Assembly (NCBI GenBank): GCA_963630555.1
Contig: CAVGND010000045.1
Coordinates: 1-9,637 of the forward strand
Direction: 5' to 3'
DNA from: CAVALG01 sp963630555
GTDB taxonomy: Bacteria; Bacillota; Clostridia; Oscillospirales; Acutalibacteraceae
Length of the DNA: 9,637 bases
Position 1 is the stretch's first letter, and each line of letters begins with the position of its first letter. A program made the position numbers and the translations under genes. The notes below the pieces were generated by a model. That model worked only from the letters and a program-made list of their open reading frames with translations. It was not told where the DNA came from and made no database searches. Shown piece by piece: positions 1-5,674 of this stretch.

Positions 1-398
1 TCGGTTTTGAAAATGAGGTCGAGCCAAATGCGGGTGCTGCGCCCGTTTCCTTCTCTGAAGGGGTGAGCAATATTCATCTCCACATACTTCTCGACGATTT
101 CATCAAAAGTGGACTGCGGCATTTTATCAATGTTGGCAAGTGACGCTTCGAGGTACATCAGCGGCGCAAAGCGGAAGTTGCCTTTGGAAATATTTACGGT
201 TCTGAGTTCTCCGGCAAAATCGTAGATTTCATCAAAGAGATACTTATGAATTGCTTTGAGGGCAGAGAATTTTCCCGCTTCCAATTGATCAAGTAACCCA
301 TTTTCAAAAAGCTCAAGTGCTTTTTTCTTGCTGATGCGTTCTTCCTCGCGGGCAAGATCGGCAGAACTTGTCAGTCCCAATTTATTTTCAAGTGCCAT
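1..398 (-). CDS. Fic family protein (protein AMP-transferase), C-terminus cut by window edge
   Basis: 132 N-terminal residues are visible and the C-terminus lies outside the window. The Fic core motif HPFREGNGRSTRIWLD is intact near residues 116-131: the catalytic His, the phosphate-binding acidic position and the GNGR anion hole are all present. Fic enzymes usually transfer AMP from ATP to a hydroxyl side chain of a target protein. From memory, the stretch DFAGELR..NISKGNFRFA followed by KYVEMNIAHPF closely resembles short class III Fic proteins such as Neisseria NmFic, in which a C-terminal helix (SxxxEG) auto-inhibits the active site. That helix would lie off the window, so self-inhibition is inferred. 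The ATG at 398 follows a strong GGAGGTG site (401-410). It is the third gene of a minus-strand operon, 14 bp after the HEPN-like gene. The target protein is unknown. Confidence 0.93.
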   Translation of the reverse strand, partial: MALENKLGLTSSADLAREEERISKKKALELFENGLLDQLEAGKFSALKAIHKYLFDEIYDFAGELRTVNISKGNFRFAPLMYLEASLANIDKMPQSTFDEIVEKYVEMNIAHPFREGNGRSTRIWLDLIFKT

Positions 399-412
399 AT
401 TGCACCTCCGAA

Positions 413-898
413 TTAGTTTACAAGATATTTAAGCACAAAAAACAGTCCGACAAGCGCTGCGACAATCAATAACACAATCCATCCAGTGGCTTTCAGTCCT
501 TTCTTTTTTGAGGAAATCGGCTGTACAAGATATGTATACTGTGACTGTGGAGATTGACTGTGCTGTTTTGGTTTTGCGACAGGCTGAGGTCTTGTCGCCT
601 TTCGGTACATGGCAAGTGGGTCGCTTTGATTCATAATTCTATCGTAAAAGTCGTCAATCCACTGCGCATCGCCGTATTCGCACATATTCTCTTCCGTGCA
701 ATTTGGCTCATGGGCAATTTGATTTCGAATCCACCGATAGTGCTTTAATTGTTTCAGGTCATCATTCCAATTAAAAACATAGAATGAGGCAGATGTCAGT
801 CTTGCCATATCATCAATATAAGCTGAAACGCCGTGGTTGCTGTCATAAATTTCATTGCACAACTTTTCAAGTCGTTTGTAAGAATTTATAAATCCCAT
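413..898 (-). CDS. HEPN-like protein with C-terminal membrane anchor
   Basis: 161 aa. Residues 1-100 look alpha-helical. Residues 54-64 hold YRWIRNQIAHE, an RNxxxH pattern (R58, N59, H63) matching the Rx4-6H signature of HEPN domains, many of which are metal-independent RNases. Residues 102-133 form a Pro/Gln/Ser/Lys linker. Residues 138-159 (GWIVLLIVAALVGLFFVLKYLV) are one hydrophobic membrane segment with a short tail, so the helical domain is probably tethered to the cytoplasmic face by its C-terminus. The family seems to be one of unknown function, and RNase activity is inferred only from the short motif. Canonical HepT toxins have RxxxxHxY; here the residues after His are EPN, so the tyrosine is missing. 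The gene starts 12 bp after the HTH gene and ends 14 bp before fic, consistent with one mRNA. Confidence 0.85.
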   Translation of the reverse strand: MGFINSYKRLEKLCNEIYDSNHGVSAYIDDMARLTSASFYVFNWNDDLKQLKHYRWIRNQIAHEPNCTEENMCEYGDAQWIDDFYDRIMNQSDPLAMYRKATRPQPVAKPKQHSQSPQSQYTYLVQPISSKKKGLKATGWIVLLIVAALVGLFFVLKYLVN

Positions 899-910
899 TT
901 TCTCACCGCA

Positions 911-1099
911 TTACTTATCCGCTGCAACGCCGGATTTCATCCAGGCATCGACTTCGCTGATTTTGAATTTCCACAGTCTGCCGATTTTAGCGGCGGGCAT
1001 TTCTCTGCGCTCGATCCAGTCAAGAACGGTATCACGGCTGACACCCAAATATTCCATAATTTCTTTCATCGAATACCAGCGCTCAAGGTTGTTATCCAT
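911..1099 (-). CDS. Small excisionase-type helix-turn-helix DNA-binding protein
   Basis: 62 aa when started at the ATG at 1099, which sits 7 nt after a good GGAGGA site. An in-frame GTG at 1120 would add seven residues but would swallow that site, so the shorter start is preferred. The protein reads SMKEIMEYLGVSRDTVLDWI followed by a wing with R-x-G-x-x-W-K-F and SEVDAWM, the standard layout of the HTH_17/excisionase family, related to MerR. Such proteins bind DNA either as recombination directionality factors or as repressors. There is no integrase beside it here. It is the first gene of an operon with the HEPN-like and Fic genes, so a regulator or antitoxin-like role for that operon is more likely than excision. 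This role is inferred from position. Confidence 0.88.
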   Translation of the reverse strand: MDNNLERWYSMKEIMEYLGVSRDTVLDWIERREMPAAKIGRLWKFKISEVDAWMKSGVAADK

Positions 1100-1143
1100 A
1101 GCGGAATCCTCCGTTTTCACGAAAATACAATATCACAGTATAT

Positions 1144-1172
1144 AGTATAGCACATTTCTTGAAATATCGCAA
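1144..1172 (-). promoter_or_regulatory. Sigma-A promoter of the HTH / HEPN-like / fic operon
   Basis: Read on the minus strand: -35 TTGCGA (1167-1172), a 17-bp spacer, and -10 TATACT (1144-1149) preceded by TGC, an extended -10. A second TATACT lies just downstream in tandem. The first ATG (1099) is about 40 nt further on, with its Shine-Dalgarno site between. Confidence 0.8.
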
Positions 1173-1227
1173 GGTTTAACAGGGGTTTATTCGGAGTTTG
1201 CCGGAAAAAGTCATAAATCACACGGCA

Positions 1228-1265
1228 GAAAAAAGCCTTCTTTCGAAAAATCGAGAGAAGGCTTT
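1228..1265 (-). terminator. Intrinsic terminator after the sigma-like gene
   Basis: The arms 1232-1246 and 1251-1265 pair over 15 positions (one G-U) around a 4-nt loop. On the minus strand the stem is followed by a run of six T (1229-1234, partly in the stem). It lies 28 bp after the TAG stop of the sigma-like gene and separates it from the next minus-strand promoter (1144-1172). Read on the plus strand it has only three T before GAAAC, so it works mainly on the minus strand. Confidence 0.88.
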
Positions 1266-1293
1266 GAAACTATTCCGATCCGTCTGTGTGCGG

Positions 1294-2640
1294 CTAATGA
1301 TAAAATGGCATCCTTGGGCTTATGTTATGGCTATTGACGCGGGGCAGGTTCTCGAGCGGGATAGCGTAGAACCGTTCTTTGATAAAATTCCCGTTCATGT
1401 TGTCAATGATTTTGGCGACCTGTTCCGCATAAGCGCCCGTCACATCAAATTCCGCAAGGCGGATGATCTGAAAGCGATATTTTCCGGCAGCAGTATACAG
1501 AATTTCTCCGGCTTTTCCGTCACCGTAGGGTGTATAGGCGTAGCTGGCTGACTGTACTATTTTCTTGCCTTTTTCTTTTATGATCGTTATAGCCGTTTGC
1601 TTTAAGAAAACGCCGTCGCAAAAGCCCATGTCGCACAGTTCCTTGGCAAACTTTTCAATTGCCGCCTTGCGTTTTTTCTCAATACTTTTTTCGCCCGACG
1701 CACCTTGCTTCAATGCGATTTCCGCATAAGTGCTTGGCTTGAAAACGCCGAAACAGTCAAAACATACGCCGAGGGAAAGAGATAAAATTTGCTTATCCTT
1801 AGGTGTGATTTTATCGGCGGCGGTGCGGAAATTGTCACGGTAAATACTGCGCAGCACTTCCTCGAACAGGGACACGGACGGGTCTTCAATCAGCTCTTCC
1901 GAAACAGTGCCGTTCGCTGCGTTTTCGTTTTCCTCTGTCGGGACAATACCGATAGGATATTCGCAGGCCTTGCCGACAGCAACAAGTTCGGTAACCTTCT
2001 CTTCTGCAAAGCCGGTTTCCTTTACGGCAAGCGCAATACGCTCGTCGGCGGAAAGCTCGGGAGCGCTGTTATAAATGCGCATAACCTTACGCAGCTCGGC
2101 ATACCCATTTTGCGTCGGCACGGTGCAGGCGTTTTTCGTTGTGCGGATATAATCAAGCTGCCGGACTACCGCCGCTTTTTTCACATACTGCAACAGCGAA
2201 ATGGGGTCGGCGGCGTCATAACTGAGGAACGCAAACCACAGGGTCTCCAAAAAGATCTGCTTAATATCTTCGGTTTCGTCCGCAGACAGATTATAATGTA
2301 AAACAAACCGTTCGGCGCGGCTTTGCAGCACCGGCTCGTAGACATTGATAAAAGCTTTAAAATATCCTTTATCACGGCACTTGATTGCCTCAACAAAATA
2401 TGCGTTCAAATCATCGAACCGCACGCCGCTTTTATCGCTTTCGGTAAAGGCAGATGCGCGTTCGATTTTTTCTTTGCAGAAATATTTGATACGCAGAATT
2501 TCATCGTTGATTTCCCAAAGCTGCAAATTACCCGAACGGACAGAAGAAAAAATATCGTTCCATATCGCCGACTCGTGCAGCCGCTTATCCGTAATGCCGC
2601 AAAGCAGTTTTTCGGCTGCCTTTTTGTATTCGGCGTCCAT
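1294..2640 (-). CDS. Sigma-70-like protein with regions 2-3-4 and a C-terminal extension
   Basis: 448 aa. Residues 94-168 (YEPVLQSRAERF ... DIKQIFLETLWFAF ... YVKKAAVVRQLDYIR) match the sigma region 2 pattern that binds RNA polymerase and the -10 element. Residues 196-225 resemble region 3. Residues 258-335 resemble region 4: ITPKDKQILSLSLGV, TYAEIA and an HTH-like SGEKSIEKKRKAAIEKF. A Cys-containing insert (CFDCFGVF) sits inside region 4. About 110 residues follow (338-448), apparently beta-rich, that ordinary sigma factors lack. The likely role is to direct RNA polymerase to element promoters, but no target is evident. The ATG at 2640 follows AAGGAGGTG; the frame stays open 22 codons further upstream without a comparable site. 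It starts 31 bp after the DUF6076-like gene and so shares its mRNA. It could instead be a sigma-derived DNA-binding regulator. Confidence 0.78.
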   Translation of the reverse strand: MDAEYKKAAEKLLCGITDKRLHESAIWNDIFSSVRSGNLQLWEINDEILRIKYFCKEKIERASAFTESDKSGVRFDDLNAYFVEAIKCRDKGYFKAFINVYEPVLQSRAERFVLHYNLSADETEDIKQIFLETLWFAFLSYDAADPISLLQYVKKAAVVRQLDYIRTTKNACTVPTQNGYAELRKVMRIYNSAPELSADERIALAVKETGFAEEKVTELVAVGKACEYPIGIVPTEENENAANGTVSEELIEDPSVSLFEEVLRSIYRDNFRTAADKITPKDKQILSLSLGVCFDCFGVFKPSTYAEIALKQGASGEKSIEKKRKAAIEKFAKELCDMGFCDGVFLKQTAITIIKEKGKKIVQSASYAYTPYGDGKAGEILYTAAGKYRFQIIRLAEFDVTGAYAEQVAKIIDNMNGNFIKERFYAIPLENLPRVNSHNISPRMPFYH

Positions 2641-2671
2641 GCGCGCACCTCCTTCCCAAAGAAAAATGAAT

Positions 2672-3859
2672 TTATTTTTTGCCCAGTGCCGCTTTTGCTT
2701 CGGCAATCAGATTCCGTAAAACCATATCCTGCTCATACTGATTTTGCGCGTAATCAAAATCAATTTGCGCTTCCTCATAATGCCGTTTGGAAAGCTCGAT
2801 AGCCTTATCGCACACATCAATATCATATTTGGCGGACGGCAGGTTTTTATTGGTTTTGTGTTTTTCGTTGCGCAGAGAATCGTATCTCTTTTTCCAAATC
2901 GCATAGCCGAACCCGTCCTTCTTCTTTTGCTTCGGCATATTCAACTTGTTTTTTGCAACATAGGCGCAGGGGACGCCGTACTCCGGATTGACGGTGCTGC
3001 AATACAGTTGCTTATGTGCCGTTTGCATAAAGAAAAATCGGTGACAGATTTCGCATTGCCAGGAGTAATGTCCGGCAGCAAGCCCCTCGAACATATCGGT
3101 AACATAAAAATTGAGCATACGGTCAAAATGGATGCGGCGGCCGAGCACAGCAGAGCCGTTCTTGTTTTCAAGGACAACCGGCGCCATCCAGACTCCCGGT
3201 TCAAGCGTAAAATTGTGCGTAATTTCCGTGGCGTTCAGTTCCTCGATCCATTCCGCCACGTCTTCACTTCCGAAAAATTCTTTTGTAAAACCGGCAAGTA
3301 GAACTTTGTCCCGAAATCCGTTCTCGGTGAGATTTATAAAATACATCATCGCAACCTTATAGAAATTGAAGGTGTCGGCGCAAAGATAAATGTAGGATTT
3401 TATGAATTCGGTAAGAACGATAATGTGGTCATGCATAGCCGTGCCCTCGGGAACAAAATTGATGTTCGGTATCGGCATGGAGGAAAAGCTGCGCTGCCAC
3501 TCTTTGATTTTATCATCACTGAGAAGCAAATCAATATGTTCGTACTCTCCATTGATATTAAAATAAGAAAACGGTTTTATTTCCCCGATAAGATTGAGTA
3601 TTTTTTCTACGGCCTCCCGAATGCTTATAAACAGTTCGTCGCTGTAATTTTCCGCATTCAATCGGTTATACAAATCATTTAGTTTATCGCCCGTCTTAAA
3701 AACGTAGAGCAGCTTGTCGGCGGGGATGTTTAATATATCGTGGGTAATGATTCCGAGCGGCAAGGCTTTGCCGCCTAAAATAAAATCGTCACCTGTAAAG
3801 TCAACAGAGAACTTATAAAAATTCGCATCGCCCACGGGTTTTGTTTCAATCAGATTCAT
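2672..3859 (-). CDS. DUF6076-like protein with four-cysteine zinc-binding motif
   Basis: 395 aa, no signal peptide or membrane segment. The clearest feature is C269-x2-C272-x14-C287-x10-C298, set in WQCEICHRFFFMQTAHKQLYC and then VPC, which looks like a treble-clef or ribbon-type zinc site. It is followed by a basic, charged, helical tail (300-395) with many K, R, E and Q. From memory this Cys pattern and architecture resemble the DUF6076 family of clostridial proteins; the family name is moderately certain and its function is unknown. Nucleic acid binding is inferred from the zinc site and basic tail. ATG 3859 is chosen because GAGGTGG lies just upstream and the promoter at 3884-3912 would fall inside the longer open frame. 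It is the first gene of an operon with the sigma-like gene and is divergent from the ATPase gene at 4064. Confidence 0.75.
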   Translation of the reverse strand: MNLIETKPVGDANFYKFSVDFTGDDFILGGKALPLGIITHDILNIPADKLLYVFKTGDKLNDLYNRLNAENYSDELFISIREAVEKILNLIGEIKPFSYFNINGEYEHIDLLLSDDKIKEWQRSFSSMPIPNINFVPEGTAMHDHIIVLTEFIKSYIYLCADTFNFYKVAMMYFINLTENGFRDKVLLAGFTKEFFGSEDVAEWIEELNATEITHNFTLEPGVWMAPVVLENKNGSAVLGRRIHFDRMLNFYVTDMFEGLAAGHYSWQCEICHRFFFMQTAHKQLYCSTVNPEYGVPCAYVAKNKLNMPKQKKKDGFGYAIWKKRYDSLRNEKHKTNKNLPSAKYDIDVCDKAIELSKRHYEEAQIDFDYAQNQYEQDMVLRNLIAEAKAALGKK

Positions 3860-3870
3860 ACGCGCCACCT

Positions 3871-3938
3871 CGTTTCTGTAATCAGTATACCATAAAACCG
3901 TTTCACTGTCATTAGAAATTACAAAAATTTCAGAAACG
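3871..3938. repeat. Inverted repeat CGTTTCTGwAAT flanking the promoter, candidate operator pair
   Basis: CGTTTCTGTAAT at 3871-3882 (plus strand) and CGTTTCTGAAAT at 3927-3938 (minus strand) match at 11 of 12 positions, about 56 bp centre to centre. One copy covers the predicted transcription start and the other lies 14 bp upstream of the -35 box. Paired sites around a promoter suggest repression, possibly with looping, by a regulator not identified here. No function is shown. Confidence 0.5.
3884..3912 (-). promoter_or_regulatory. Sigma-A promoter of the DUF6076-like / sigma-like operon
   Basis: Minus strand: -35 ATGACA (3907-3912), 17-bp spacer, -10 TATACT (3884-3889) with TGG in front, an extended -10. 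The predicted RNA start lies near 3877, inside the left copy of the inverted repeat described separately, so a protein bound there would block transcription. Confidence 0.8.
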
Positions 3939-3943
3939 AATTT

Positions 3944-3971
3944 TTGCACTCACAGCATTTTATGTGATTTT
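3944..3971 (+). promoter_or_regulatory. Weak candidate promoter for the ATPase gene
   Basis: TTGCAC (3944-3949), a 16-bp spacer, then GATTTT (3966-3971) preceded by TGT, which would be an extended -10. The -10 match is poor (3 of 6). It would place the leader hairpin (3999-4038) about 20 nt into the transcript. It is offered only because some promoter must precede 4064 in this divergent gap. Confidence 0.25.
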
Positions 3972-3998
3972 TCTGTTTTCAGCCATTAGATAGATAGG

Positions 3999-4047
3999 AG
4001 AGCGAAAGCATCGGTTCCGCCGCCGCTGCTTTTGCTCTTACTTTTTT
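3999..4047 (+). terminator. Terminator-like hairpin in the leader of the ATPase gene (attenuator candidate)
   Basis: AGAGCGAAAGCA (3999-4010) pairs with TGCTTTTGCTCT (4027-4038) over all 12 positions in RNA (one G-U), with a 16-nt GC-rich loop, and six T follow at 4042-4047. The ribosome site AAGGAGA begins only 3 nt after the T run. The upstream genes are divergent, so there is no plus-strand gene for it to terminate. Conditional attenuation of the ATPase gene is the most natural reading. Confidence 0.65.
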
Positions 4048-4063
4048 ACAAGGAGATTTCAGT

Positions 4064-5083
4064 ATGGCTGACGAAAAAACAAAACTCGCCGTTATCGACG
4101 GCGAAACCTTAATGGACATGAAACTTCCGCCGACAAAGTTTTGCGTCGACACGCTGCTGCCGCAGGGCTTATGCATCCTCGGCGGCGCATCAAAGATCGG
4201 CAAATCGTGGTGGGTGCTGGATCTGTGCGTGCGTATTGCAAAGGGCGAACCCATGTGGGATCTGAAAACGACCGGAGGAACAACACTATACCTTTGCTTG
4301 GAGGATACGCTGCGCCGCGTGCAGAACCGCCTGCTTTGCATCACAGACGAAGTACCGCCCAATGCGTTTTTTGCTACCTCTGCCGGAACGCTGTCCGACG
4401 GTCTGTGCGAACAGATACGGGATTTTGTGAAAGAGCATCCCGACACGGTTTTTGTTGCCGTGGATACCTTTCAGATCGTGCGCAACAACAGCATAGACAC
4501 CTCTTACGCAAACGACTATGAGGAAATACGGATATTAAAACGGCTGGCGGATGAACTTGGTATCTGTCTTCTGCTGGTGCATCACCTGCGCAAACAGGGC
4601 GACAGCGATCCGTTCAACAAGCTGACCGGCACCACCGGAATCGTCGGCGCAGTGGATACCGCTTTCGTGCTGGACAAGAGCCGACGCAATGCCGACAGCG
4701 CTACCCTTTACTGCACCGGCCGTGATGTGGAGGACCGCCAACTTGAATTGCGGTTTTCCAAAAAGAATTTTGTTTGGCAAATGCTCGGCGACAGTATGGA
4801 GAACCGGGAAATGCTGCTGCCGAAGGAGATGGAGTTGCTGGTTGAATTTATGAAAACGCAGAAAAAATACAGCGGCAGCAACACGGAGTTTTGCGAACGG
4901 TATAACGAATACGCAGGACAGGCGGTATCGGCAAGAGGACTGAAACGGCTGATGAATCTTTGGGAATACCGCCTTGCCGATCTCGGCGTGCGCTTTCGCA
5001 GCCACCGAAGCAACGGCGCCCGACTGCTGGAAATCGAGTATTCTTTTTCTGCCGGTGACGAAAGTGCCGTTGATGACGGTTGA
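4064..5083 (+). CDS. RepA-like AAA/RecA-fold ATPase (plasmid-type helicase or helicase-loader family)
   Basis: 339 aa. Walker A is GASKIGKS (41-48), an acidic CLED motif is at 78-81, Walker B is VFVAVDTF (129-136), and LLLVHHLRK (169-177) is the conserved His-containing strand. This layout is that of the AAA_25/RSF1010 RepA-like ATPases, which unwind DNA at a plasmid or element origin. After about residue 240 there is a C-terminal region (PKEMELLVEFM ... SARGLKRLMNLW) with winged-helix character, possibly for DNA or partner binding. On integrative elements such a gene is thought to support replication of the excised circle; here that is inferred from position just ahead of oriT/mobC. ATG 4064 follows AAGGAGA by 8 nt. 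The C-terminus is acidic and ends before a 273-bp gap. Confidence 0.9.
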   Translation: MADEKTKLAVIDGETLMDMKLPPTKFCVDTLLPQGLCILGGASKIGKSWWVLDLCVRIAKGEPMWDLKTTGGTTLYLCLEDTLRRVQNRLLCITDEVPPNAFFATSAGTLSDGLCEQIRDFVKEHPDTVFVAVDTFQIVRNNSIDTSYANDYEEIRILKRLADELGICLLLVHHLRKQGDSDPFNKLTGTTGIVGAVDTAFVLDKSRRNADSATLYCTGRDVEDRQLELRFSKKNFVWQMLGDSMENREMLLPKEMELLVEFMKTQKKYSGSNTEFCERYNEYAGQAVSARGLKRLMNLWEYRLADLGVRFRSHRSNGARLLEIEYSFSAGDESAVDDG

Positions 5084-5131
5084 ATCGGTGTACCCCCAAT
5101 CGGTTCGTCCCAAGCGTTCCTTTCGTCCCTG

Positions 5132-5189
5132 TCGGCGGTTTACAGGCAGTTTGTGCCGCTTTCGGCGGGGAGTAGGGATAAACCGCCGA
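5132..5189. repeat. Inverted repeat TCGGCGGTTTA
   Basis: TCGGCGGTTTA (5132-5142) and its exact complement TAAACCGCCGA (5179-5189) are separated by 36 bp. A smaller GCCG/CGGC hairpin (5155-5166) lies inside. An 11-bp perfect match in this position suits a relaxosome or MobC binding site; this is inference. Confidence 0.7.
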
Positions 5190-5230
5190 TGCACCGAAAA
5201 CAACGCAAATTCGTGGCTTTTGCGGGAGTG

Positions 5231-5243
5231 TCGGTTTTACCGA
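5231..5243. repeat. Short hairpin TCGGT-TTT-ACCGA
   Basis: Perfect 5-bp stem with a 3-nt loop, just before the stronger hairpin at 5247. Too short to mean much alone; noted as part of the oriT candidate. Confidence 0.45.
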
Positions 5244-5246
5244 TTT

Positions 5247-5263
5247 CCCGGACTTCGTCCGGG
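5247..5263. repeat. GC-rich hairpin CCCGGAC-TTC-GTCCGGG
   Basis: Perfect 7-bp stem with a 3-nt loop and no T run on either side, so it is not a terminator. Compact GC-rich hairpins like this typically sit next to relaxase nick sites in MOBP systems. Confidence 0.7.
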
Positions 5264-5306
5264 GCAAGCAGAGCGTCCGGCTGTCCTCGCCGGAACACCC
5301 CTTATT

Positions 5307-5324
5307 TTCGGGCGGCAGCCCGAA
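5307..5324. repeat. Hairpin TTCGGGC-GGCA-GCCCGAA
   Basis: Perfect 7-bp stem with a 4-nt loop, 32 bp before the mobC start codon and without a following T run. It may belong to oriT or to the mobC leader. A weaker TCCGG/CCGGA pair (5276-5294) lies between it and the 5247 hairpin. Confidence 0.65.
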
Positions 5325-5356
5325 CCCACTGAATTTAGAAACGGAGAGTGATAATT

Positions 5357-5674
5357 ATGAGTAAACAAAGACGGCGTGACACCACGCTGACGATTCGGCT
5401 GACCAAAACCGAAAAAGAACGCATTGAACGCAATGCCAAGCGCACCGAGCGCAGCATCACCGACTATCTCGTTTTGCTGTCGCTGGAAACGCCGATTCAT
5501 GTTGCGGAAGATGTAAAGCCCTTGCTGATTGAACTCAAACGCATCGGCAACAATCTGAATCAAATCACGGCAAAGATCAACGCCGGCGCGTTTCGGTCAT
5601 ACAACTTTGAGGATATGATCGACGGGCAGAAGAAAATCTACGAGCAATTGCTTACGATTGCGAGGAAAGGATAA
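5357..5674 (+). CDS. mobC: MobC-like mobilisation accessory protein (ribbon-helix-helix)
   Basis: 105 aa. Residues 5-40 (RRDTTLTIRLTKTEKERIERNA ... SITDYLVLLSL) have the beta strand plus two helices of a ribbon-helix-helix DNA-binding fold. Residues 54-75 carry LLIELKRIGNNLNQITAKIN, the signature of the MobC family. MobC helps the relaxase bind and melt oriT. ATG 5357 is used because GGAGAG at 5343-5348 is correctly spaced from it; an in-frame GTG at 5348 overlaps that site. The TAA stop shares its last base with the mobA ATG, so the two are translationally coupled. Confidence 0.92.
   Translation: MSKQRRRDTTLTIRLTKTEKERIERNAKRTERSITDYLVLLSLETPIHVAEDVKPLLIELKRIGNNLNQITAKINAGAFRSYNFEDMIDGQKKIYEQLLTIARKG

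Larger units (their letters stand above)
5084..5356 (+). other. Gene-free hairpin-rich region, candidate oriT
   Basis: 273 bp between the ATPase gene and mobC with no convincing reading frame. It contains at least four inverted repeats (5132-5189, 5231-5243, 5247-5263, 5307-5324). In mobilisable elements oriT commonly lies just upstream of mobC and the relaxase gene and is rich in short inverted repeats, so this is the best oriT candidate. The nick site cannot be assigned: no exact match to the RP4-type ATCCTG core was seen on either strand. Confidence 0.6.

Noticed and set aside
2641..2706. Upstream extension of the sigma-like gene by 22 codons
   Set aside because: The strong AAGGAGGTG site sits just before ATG 2640, and the extension would run into the preceding gene.
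3860..3949. Upstream extension of the DUF6076-like gene by 30 codons
   Set aside because: It would place the extended -10 promoter inside the coding region; ATG 3859 has its own ribosome site.
4535..5203. Minus-strand open frame of 222 codons opposite the ATPase gene
   Set aside because: It is antisense to a gene with intact Walker motifs, and its product is compositionally odd without a domain.
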